NCBI GenBank assembly: GCA_038496445.1 | Contig: JALMLS010000338.1 | Span: forward strand, 1-35,610 | Direction of reading: 5' to 3' | DNA from: Trichosphaerium sp. ATCC 40318 | Taxonomy: Eukaryota; Discosea; Flabellinia; Trichosidae | DNA length: 35,610 nucleotides | Part shown: positions 11,351-20,400 of the stretch, piece by piece | Layout of the letters: every line of letters starts with the position of its first letter | Numbering within the stretch: the first letter of the stretch is position 1 | Made by a program: the position numbers and the translations under genes | The notes under the pieces: generated by a model | What the model was told of the DNA's origin: nothing | Seen by the model: only the letters and a program-made list of their open reading frames with translations | Database searches by the model: none

Positions 11351-13274
11351 ATGGCAGAACCTCGCACTTCGTCAGTTAATTTACAATATGTTAACCGCTT
11401 GGCCACTGGTTTACACCATTCAATGGTAATCGCAGACGATGGCTTTGTTTACACGTGGGGACTAAACGATGAGCGTCAATTGGGTAATACAGACGAATTC
11501 TCGAGTTCTATCGCAAGACCAATAAAATCAGTCATAAATATCGTCTGTATTGCTGCTGGCTGGCTTCATAGCCTTGCAGTTGATTCAAACGGTATTGTGT
11601 ATGCATGGGGCTGGAATTCAAACGGGTCATTGGGTCTGGGTGACTTTGCGTCACCTGTTTCGTCACCAACACGTGTTCCAAATCTCAACAATATCACGAA
11701 AGTCTCTGCCTATTATGTGAGTATGGCGTTATCACATTCAGGTCATGTCTACTCTTGGGGAAACAACTCATATCAAGGATTGGGTCATTCATTCGACAAG
11801 TGGACAGTTTCATCACCAGCGGTTATTCCAAATCTTCGAAATGTTCAAAAAATTCAAACTAATTCGTGTGTAAGTGGAGCAATTACATCAACAGGTCATG
11901 TCTTTCTTTGGGGAACAACAGAAGATGTGTTTCAAACAACAAGAGATGAAGCAGATGATAAATCATTATTCTTGAATCTAAAGACAATTTCATGTGTTCC
12001 AAGTATTGATGATGCCACTGATATTGCCATTGGTGATAGTCATGTACTTGTTCTCCTCAAGTCAGGACAAGTATTTTCTTTTGGATACAACTTGTATGGG
12101 CGTCTTGGGTTGGGTATTGATGATGAGTATGGCCAGGGTATCATCAAAGGACTCAATAACATCAAATCTGTACATGCTGGTGTGTATACATCATTTGCGA
12201 TTGATGATGAAGGTTGTTTGTTTGGTTGGGGTAAAGGGAAATGGATTGATTCGTTTGAATCAAACAAACCATTAAAATTACCTGGAAAATATCTTGAGTT
12301 TGCCAATAAACAATTTTATTACTTGGCAATATCTCATGACTTTCAGTTGGTCACAGGTGGAGGTAATTATTATGGTGAATCAACACAACAAAAGTTAACA
12401 TTCACCAATTATGAAAAGGTACTTTGAAATCTTATTTGTCTTTCTTTTTGTCTGACAATCTACAAGCACTTTAAACCAGCCAATAAAGTAATCACAAAAG
12501 ATAAAAACGATGATGCTGTGAAAGCAATGAATGCAGAGTTAAAAGAAGACAAAAAAGATAAGTACTTGTCAAAAGCTTTGGTTGATCCCAATCGTGATTA
12601 CACCAAGTTTGGAGATGCTCCTGAACACCTTGATATCATTCAAGATGCACTTGAAGCCTTTAAAATACACCAAAATCAAGACAACAACTTCCTCAACATA
12701 AGTCAAAGCCATACAGACTACAATAAGGTATGTTCTAATCAAGTAGTGTAGCTAATAGTGATAAAGAAGTATGACCAACCAAATGATGATAATCGTTCTG
12801 ACAACATACAAAATGATCCAAGAGCAGTAATACCTCAAAATTCATGGATAAATAAACCAAATGTTTCCGTAATTGACAACAAGGTACATCAATATAAAAA
12901 ATGTTTATTTTGTATTAATTAACTGGTTTTTAGAATACCATCAACTTATCTAGTACACCATTTGTTACAACTCATTCAGATGTTGCTAAAGTAAATGTAC
13001 AAGCTACCGTTTTTTTTTTGATTGTACTCACTTCTGTTAGAAGCCGAAACCGTCTGAAAGAACCGTACAATCAAGTGAAAAAATTGAGTGGGTGAGTACT
13101 TTGATATCAGCAGGGTTTGACAAATCAAGAGCACAAAAATTTGGATCCAAACTGAATCGTATGTGCGTTGACTTGAATGATGTCACAGGAAAGGTTATGA
13201 AAAGGCTTGGATTCACTGTACTTGAGCGTCTTGACTTTATTGAGTACCAAGACAAACAATTGAACGTTCAATAA
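11351..13274 (+). CDS. RCC1-repeat protein with C-terminal SAM-like region
   Basis: Five exons: 11351-12418, 12467-12727, 12770-12883, 12934-12990 and 13041-13274. All are phase 0 and encode 577 aa with a TAA stop. Residues about 10-345, in one long exon, form RCC1-type beta-propeller blades with repeated motifs such as G..HS..., G.VY.WG and N..G.LG.G (for example YTWGLNDERQLG, YAWGWNSNGSLGLG, FSFGYNLYGRLGLG). A Lys/Asp/Asn-rich linker spans about 356-500. Residues about 512-575 have the W...L...GF..., F...L..., L.D.T..V...LGF pattern of a SAM-type helical domain. RCC1 proteins often scaffold or regulate small GTPases or ubiquitin ligases; the partner cannot be told here. For the second intron I chose the 42-nt form (12728-12769) over a 24-nt form that is also in frame. 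No signal peptide or TM segment, so probably intracellular. Confidence 0.85.
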
Positions 13275-13643
13275 ACTTTCCTTTAGTTAGTATCAAATGT
13301 GTAGCGACATTATTGTGGCGTTTAATTAACATCAAAATTTGTAATACATGACATGGAAGAGTTTAAATACATTAAATCACGTAGATAAGGCATGATAACA
13401 AATGACATTAGAACGTGGGAAGGATGGTACAACAACAACAAAAGCGAAGGTGAGTTTTAGGAGAAAGAAAAGGAGAGACTCTATTTGTGAATAACTATAA
13501 GAACGAGTCTTGATGGTAAATACACGATACATAGAGATATTTGGACATACAGCGAGGAAGAAGTCCTTCAAGGTCAGTACAAGCAAGACATTTTAGTATT
13601 CAAGCAATAGTATTGCTGTAAAGTTGAATGTTGTGGTTTGGTT
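13275..13643 (+). other. Spacer after RCC1 gene; possible gene remnant
   Basis: A weak split reading frame could start at the ATG at 13392 (MITNDIRTWEGWYNNNKSE), splice from 13440/13441 to an acceptor ending near 13500, and continue to about 13570. No family is recognised and the downstream end is lost where copy 4 begins. It may be an exon remnant cut by the insertion or duplication that placed copy 4 here. Confidence 0.22.
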
Positions 13644-14786
13644 GCGTGTAACGTTCTGCCTAAATTTAATAGTAAATACCTGATTCCTACTTCTAGAAAA
13701 CAAGTACAAAATAATTCAACAACTACAATATCCCCTGCATTGATCGGCTCTTCCATGGACATTACAATCAGGTACACTAACTAACAACACAGTAAGAATA
13801 CTAAATGTCATGTTTAGAAATACAACAACATTCGAAAACAACCTCAACAATAGTACTGCACAAGCAATTGTATTGTACTAATTTATGAAATAGATACTGG
13901 AAGCGTTTTTGACTGTCCTTCAACACCAACAAATCTTACATGTGGCTGCAGCTACTCTGATATCACCATATATTTTGTAGATTGCCAAACTAATGGTACA
14001 CAGTATTATGTATTTACTCGCTTACAGTGTTGAATAGTTACTTGTGAAGGCAAAACTTTCATTCCTCCAACAATACCACCAACCACAATACCGCCTACAA
14101 CTGTACCAACTTTATCACCTACAACTGCACCAACAGTGGGTAGTCTACCACCTGAAATAGTGCTGTCTAGTCGTTTGATAATAAATGGTGACTTTGTAAA
14201 CTCAGAGATAGCAACAATCGTTCCAGGAGGCTTTCTTCAAGTTGAAGGTATGTCTTGTATCACAAGTTATTTAGAACACGTTTATTGGATAATCCAATGT
14301 TTAGGATGTATTGTGATACCATCAAATACAACGTTCATCATTGACTTCACAAGTGATAATAACACAAGTGTTGGCGAGACAAGAAGAGAAGTAATACGAA
14401 GCAACAGCAACTGTATCAATGGCACTTTTACAGTTCTTTCACCAGAATGTGTATTGGCGAGAATTGAGCAGACTCTTTCATCGTATGCTTTTATCTTTGC
14501 ACTGAATCTCTAACTTTTGCTAGTGTAATTGTGATCACATCAAGATCTGATAGTTGTGATGATGGAGCATCAGCATCAGTAAATGTTGGTTTGGTGTTAG
14601 GTGTCACATTTGGCATTCTTGTGTTCGTATGTGAAAACATTTCTTGTTTTCATTTATTTTTCTCAAACTAAATTTGTATGGTAGATTGCTGTTGGTCTGA
14701 TTATTGCTTTCTTTGTACCTAAGTTGAGACAAGCCATCTTCCCTTATACTTTAACTACCAAGGAAGTACGAATATCTTCTGTTTGA
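13644..14786 (+). pseudogene. Beta-helix surface glycoprotein family, copy 4 (5'-truncated)
   Basis: Homology starts abruptly at GCGTGTAACG, the end of exon 9. Exons 13697-13771, 13818-13852, 13894-13995, 14038-14247, 14305-14482, 14524-14626 and 14685-14786 follow, all GT...AG and in frame to a TGA at 14784-14786. Signal peptide and most of the beta-helix are missing, so it cannot make a normal surface protein alone. It keeps the stalk, the GSLPPE domain, the TM helix (split by the last intron) and the tail. Exon 12 has an in-frame 6-nt insertion near 13945. It resembles copy 2 closely in introns and 3' flank, indicating recent duplication or conversion. It is an incomplete cassette, or the 3' part of a fusion transcript. 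Confidence 0.72.
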
Positions 14787-15415
14787 ACCTAACAGTAAAA
14801 TACTTATCATCAATCATTCAAGTTAACTTAAAGTGGCTTTTTTTGCAAGTTTTTGTCAATTCTAGATCAACGTATTTGTAAATTAATGGGTTTTTGTGTT
14901 GTCTATTTAGACAATCTGACGGACATGGCACTGCTGACAGAACTTGCAAATCTCACATTTGCACTGTCACGTGGTAATTTGTTGCGCATACAACCGTTTT
15001 TTCAAACCTCATAATAAACTAACAATAGAATTAATGCTAAAATTTGGTAAGTGGCGAAGAGCTCAGCTGTGGATAGAGCGATCCCGTGGAAACTCAGTTA
15101 GAACCTCCGGAAGTGAGGTCTCAAAAGTACTTCAAGGAATCATTTCTGCCATAACCATAATTCTAGCTTGCCGTATCATTGAAAATGCTGAAGCAAACAA
15201 CAAAGATATCTTTGCAATTTACATAGATTTCTCTAAGGCATGACTCTGTCTTCAACTGGGAACAATTGTTAGGGGTCTAATACTGAGCTCTTAATCACGC
15301 CCTAAACACAATTTTTTGACACAGATTTTAAGGAAAATAAGCTACTTGCACAAAATAAATCAAGAAATTACCAACATTTCCAGTTAATTGATTTTACAAT
15401 GTATCACAAAATAGT
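14787..15415 (+). repeat. Duplicated 3' flank of the surface-protein family (unit B)
   Basis: Matches 5970-6490 from the stop codon onward, but differs after about 15090, where LINE reverse-transcriptase sequence is present. Similarity resumes at 15375-15415 (CCAGTT..TTGATTTTACAATGTATC). This shows the gene and several hundred bases of flank moved as one unit. Confidence 0.6.
15081..15290 (+). mobile_element. LINE-type (non-LTR) reverse transcriptase fragment
   Basis: Translation gives ...LACRIIENAEANNKDIF and then AIYIDFSKA, followed after a small frame break near 15240 by the equivalent of DSV.NWEQL. IDFSKAFDSV is the hallmark first catalytic-Asp block of non-LTR retrotransposon reverse transcriptases. 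Only this block survives; YADD, endonuclease and ends are absent. CCGG at 15107-15110 is the intact counterpart of the piggyBac insertion site at 27441-27444 and 28920-28923. Confidence 0.6.
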
Positions 15416-15880
15416 TGCACTTTATGGATCGTAAAAATTGTTTTAGATTAAGCAGTAAAGATAATATAACCTAGCAACAAAAATAACGATCGTAGGATGC
15501 TTTGCAGCACCTAGTCAAAGTTTATATAGAGCTTTTCCCTAACGGCAGAACTCACCTCTGTATCGGACCTTATAATTTTCTTGGCCCAGACCGAGTTCCT
15601 AAGTTAATTACGTGCTACTTACGAGGACATGCTGGCTAATGTAACGATTCAAGCTTTCACACTACGTCGGATTAAGATGGAACTTTGACAATTCCACCTC
15701 GCAATGCATACACCCACTAAGCTAGACGGAGGACTCCCTTAAATATTTTCGACCAAATGGCTAGGAAGCCCCACGCGTGGTGCACACACTGCAACTACTA
15801 CAATTTACCAACTATTTTCGTTTCATTTTATACCCATAAAAACAGCTGAGAAATAAATTGTGGGATACAGAGTGCACTTC
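15416..15880. other. Unassigned sequence with higher GC
   Basis: From about 15530 to 15790 the sequence is less AT-rich than its neighbours and contains a CCACGCGTGG palindrome near 15770-15779. No open frame and no recognisable tRNA, 5S or spliceosomal RNA. I can only note the compositional difference. Confidence 0.3.
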
Positions 15881-16210
15881 ACTGAAAATTCTATTGTAAT
15901 TACTCAAATATGGATAATGCACATATCAAAACGCTATTAAAGGCTTGCGCACGCTATTGGAACACTTGGAAACCATTGCAGCAAAGTTTTGGTTCAAAAA
16001 ACATGTTAGTAACCGAGAACTTCTTTTTTGGGTTGTTGCATTGTTCCTCTTCACTGAAATTCTATTGTAATTACTCAAAAAGAGATAATGCACATCTTAA
16101 AACGCTCACAAACGCTGTTGATAGCTATTTACACATAGGAACCTTATCTACAATGTTTTGGTTCGCAAAACGTGCAACTAAACAATAAATTCTTTTTCTG
16201 GTGTTTTGCC
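15881..16210 (+). repeat. Diverged tandem duplication, two units of about 165 bp
   Basis: Unit 1 (15881-16051) and unit 2 (16052-16210) share in the same order ACTGAAA(A)TTCTATTGTAATTACTCAAA, GATAATGCACAT.T.AAAACGCT, TTTTGGTTC..AAAA and TTCTTTTTT/C...GTTG/TTTGC. A frame of 92 aa (15910-16188) spans both units but shows no known domain. Confidence 0.6.
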
Positions 16211-17176
16211 TAATATAAATCAACGAAAACCAATTCTCCACCGAATTCCTTCACCAAAGTACCAAGTCCTCAGTGGTAGCGTCTATATAAAGTAAGTTAT
16301 TTAAAAAAGGCGACAATCTGTGAGTAAGTTGCTATGACGTACGACTAAACAGCCAAGGAATGGTAAACTAGGGCAACTGAATGCAAGAGCAAGTAAGGAT
16401 TGATTCCCAAGTTTCTTGCAACCTTTGAGGTTAATGTACATCAATCTCGTTTTAAAGGCTCTGCAAGATACTTTACGCCCTGTAATGTAATGTGTTATTT
16501 CACATGCCTTATCAGTAGTATTTGTGTTTGCAAGATCAAGGCTTGAAAAGTTACGAAAATCAAGTGCAAGCTTCTCAAGACGTTGTCAGTCAATTCAGAG
16601 GCATTCTTTAACTAAGATTTCTCCTACTGGTTATCTTTGTTATAAATATTGTATACATTACCAAAGTAAGCATGTTCTTAGAAGAAAGAAGGAAGAAGGG
16701 AAAGTATTAAATATAAAAATGATAAAAAAAAAAAGAGTAAAAAAAAGATGCTAGGCCGTCAGCAAACTGGTCAAGGATGGAATGTACGCAGAGTATTGCT
16801 CGATAAATAGATTGAAGTTAAGCCTTACTGAGTTTGCGTTCCCTTAAGTTAACGTGGTAAGTCATTAAACATCATCGAGTCTTGTGGTACCTTTTTGATC
16901 AAGCAAAAAAGCCATAATATTGTTTAGGACCTTGGAACGACTACGTATAGATACAAGTGAAGCTAAATCTCTACGACTGCACCAGTGAAAGCATTTACCA
17001 AATATATGGATTTTATTTGATGCATCATCAGGTAATAAATAACTTGGTAGCTTTCTAAAATTTGTCATTCCCAAGTCAAAAAAGATGAAAAAAATTCTGC
17101 TATCGAGTGCCACATAGATGATGTCTTTACACCTTAACACGCCATCATGTATTTATTTTATTTACTGTCGCATAGA
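16211..17176. other. Intergenic region up to the retrotransposon
   Basis: Contains a purine-rich tract at about 16680-16750 with long A runs. A minus-strand frame at 16865-17140 (91 aa) could continue across the retrotransposon target site (see findings), but has no recognisable domain. The last four bases, TAGA (17173-17176), are the left target-site duplication of the LTR element. Confidence 0.4.
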
Positions 17177-17300
17177 TGTAAGAATGGTTTAGGTAGTTAA
17201 TCGAGGAGCGGCCGGTGGCTCTCCTACTTCTTTATTCCGTGCTTAAGGCACGATAGTCATGAGTGACTTAGTACAAGATTGGTGATATATGTATCTTACA
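17177..17300 (-). repeat. 3' LTR (element orientation)
   Basis: 124 bp, starting TGTAAGAATGG and ending GTATCTTACA. It differs from the other LTR only at the eighth base (A versus G). Preceded by the target-site duplication TAGA. Confidence 0.95.
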
Positions 17301-17303
17301 CAA

Positions 17304-17318
17304 CTCCCTCCTTTCTTT
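17304..17318 (-). promoter_or_regulatory. Polypurine tract
   Basis: On the minus strand this reads AAAGAAAGGAGGGAG, 3 nt before the 3' LTR. It is the expected position and composition for the plus-strand primer of an LTR retrotransposon. Confidence 0.8.
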
Positions 17319-17441
17319 AGACAACGTCTCGGTGTTGTTTCCTTCGTCTTTGTCGTCTTCTTGCTATTCTGACTAGCACTCAGAAACCTTCATAACCGTA
17401 GACCAACTCTTGGCTGGAGGTAGATTTAGTGCTGTCCCAAT

Positions 17442-20400
17442 CTAGTGATTGCCAGAGAGTGCCAGTGCTATATCCAGCGCGAATCTATCTTCAAATTGTT
17501 CTATCAGTTCATCTATCCAGTCTTCGTGTTTGTCATATTGTACATCTTCGTCGTCTGGTCGTAAGAATGAATCGATGAAAGGTTTTAATCTTTCAACGTT
17601 GAACACTCTACTCATTTGGCTCTCTTCGGGTAATTCGATTAAACATGTTGTGGGTCCCGATCTGCTGAGTATTTTGTATGGTCCTCTCCACTTGCATGTG
17701 AATTTACCCTCTTCTTCTTTCCTGTATGGTACATTGATCCATACTAGTTGTCCTGCTTTGTAATCTACGAATCTCCTTCTCTTATTGTAGTATCTAGCTT
17801 GGTCTTTCTTGGCTCTAAGTATTGCTTTCTTGGCTATCTGATATGCGTATCTTAGCCGGTGTGCCAGTACATCTGCCCAGTGTGACATCTTGTATTTATC
17901 TGGAATTTGTACTTTCTCTTCTGAGAGCATGTCTATCGGTATCCTGGGTTCTCTTCCAAACATCATCAGGAATGGCGAATACTTGGTGGAGTGATGGACT
18001 GCGGTTCGGTATGCGTATAATGCATATGGTATCCAATAGTCCCAGTCATTTTGCTGTGCATTTACTAATGATTTTAGGATTTCAACTATTGTGTGGTTGA
18101 ATCTCTCTGTTTGGCCGTCCGTTTGGGGATGGAATGCTGTTGTCTTCTTTGGATGAATATACAGCATGTTCATCACCTTTGTTAAGAAACGGCCAGTGAA
18201 GTCTCTGCCTTGATCCGTTAATACCTGTTTTGGCAGGCCGTATCGGAAGCAGAAATCTTTCACAAACACTGGAGCCACATCCGTAGCATGGTGGCTAGTC
18301 AGAGGGTACGCGTCTGACCATTTGGTGAAGTGATCTGTAATCACTAACAGGTACTTGTAGCCCCTAGCCGTTTGAGGTAGTGGACCGACGATGTCCATTG
18401 CCACTACCTGCATTGGCTCCAAAATAGGGAAGTTGACTGCGAACCCACCCTTTGGTAATCGAGGCGTCTTAGCCTTCTGACATCGCCTGCATGAGTCGCA
18501 CCATTCTCGCACATCTGAATACATGTTTGGCCAGTAGAATCTCCTGATTAGCCGCTGGTATGTTTTGATGAAACCAAAGTGTCCTGCGAATGGTGCGTTG
18601 TGGCATTGTCGTAATATGAAGTTTTGTAATGATTTCGGTACGTAAATCTGTAGTGTGTTCTCTCCTCGCGTGTTTTTGTTTCTTCTGTCCACATGATATA
18701 GGATATGTTTATCTTCTTCGTAGCCCAGTTGTTTTGCCTTCATGATAAATAATGTTTTCCTGAATCCGTGCTTCCATCTGACCCAGTCCGGTATAGTTCC
18801 TTCTGTCAGGTACTGTATGTATGCTCTGACTTCTGGGTCAGCTCTTTGGCAGTTGCTCCAGTCAATCGGTTCCATTTCCTCCAATCCCTGTCTGAAACTC
18901 GTTTTGTTTTTCTTAGGTCTTTCTTCTGTTTGCATGACCGTGTCCGCTTGTTGTTCCCATTCGTTTTCCTGGTGTGTTAGTCTTGGTGCATCTCTAGTGT
19001 TATTCGGGTCCAGTTGCATGTATGTGAGGTTGACGGTGGGTGCCAGTGGTGGTCTGGTGAGTGCATCGGCGTCTAAGTGTCTACTGCCTTTTTTGTATTT
19101 GAGCTTATAGTCATAGCTCTGTAGCTCCAATAGCCATCTCGCCACCATTGCTCGCGGGTTTTTTAGTCCTTGTATGTATTCTAGGGGTTTGTGGTCTGTG
19201 TATACTACTAGCGTGAATTGTGTCAGCGATATGTAGCCGGCGAATTCTTTCATTGCGGAGATTACCCCTAGAGTTTCTCGTTCAATTGTAGAGTACTTTT
19301 GTTGGGTTTTAGTGAATGCCTTGCTGTAGTATGCGATCACATGTTCCCGACCTTGTATCTTCTGTACCAGGGTAGCTCCCATTGCTACTTGTGATGCGTC
19401 CACGTGTATTTCAAATGGTACTGTGAAGTCGGGATGTAGTAGTATCGGCGGCGATATTAATAGGTTTTTTAATTTATCGAACGATCTTTGTTGTGCTTCA
19501 TTCCATTGCCATTCGTAGTTCTTTTGTTTTAGTTTGTTGAGAGGATTGGCCCAGTGTGCGTATTTTGGTACGAACCACTGGTAGTATCCTGTTATGCCCA
19601 AAAAGCGTTCCACTTCGGTTATGTTCTTTGGTGGTGGAGCGTTCTTTATCACATTTATGATCCTTGGGTTTGTGGCTATGCCGTTGGGAGTGACAACGTG
19701 ACCCAGGAATTCTACCTCATCCTTGAAGAGTACTGCTTTGGATGCCTTGAGTTTCACGTTATGCTCTCGTAGTCTGGAGAACATCAGTTTCAGATGTACT
19801 AGGTGTTCCTCGAATGTGCCGCTGAATACAATGATATCATCTACATAGCATAGGCAGATTTGCCAGAGTAGTCCTGACAGCATCAGGTTCATGTGTCTCT
19901 GGAATGTGGCTTGTGCATTCTTCAACCCGAATGGCATCCCTAGCCATTCATATAGGCCCCACGGTGTGGCGAACGCTGTCTTGGGTCTATCTCTGTTGGC
20001 CATCTTTATTTGCCAGTATCCAGATATTGCATCGAAGAGTGAAAACAGCTTAGCTCTGGATAGTGCTTCCAGTAGTTCTGTTATTCTTGGTAATGGGTGT
20101 ACGTCTTTCTTTGTGACCTTGTTCAGCTCTCTGTAGTCAATACAGAATCGCCATGTGCCATCCTTTTTCTTGACGAGCACTACCGGTGCGGACCATTGAG
20201 ACTTGGATTCTTGGATGACGCCCATCTTGAGCATCTTCTCTACCTCTTCTCGTACTATCTCTCGTTTTTGTGGCGGTAGAGGCCTGTATGGTATGTGTAC
20301 TGGCCTCGCGTTGTCTTCTACATCGATGTAATGTTCGGTTCCTTTGGCCTCTGCTGGTGTTTCTAGCTCTGATGTGAATACATCCAAATTAGAGGCCATG

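Noticed and set aside
11994-12306. Alternative frames of 88 and 93 aa inside the RCC1 gene
   Set aside because: Shadows of the RCC1-repeat frame.
12728-12751. 24-nt version of the second RCC1-gene intron
   Set aside because: In frame, but shorter than the other introns of this gene; the 42-nt form ending at 12769 is also in frame and fits the size range. RNA data could reverse this.
15530-15790. Structured RNA gene in the higher-GC stretch
   Set aside because: No tRNA boxes, 5S features or spliceosomal RNA motifs could be seen.
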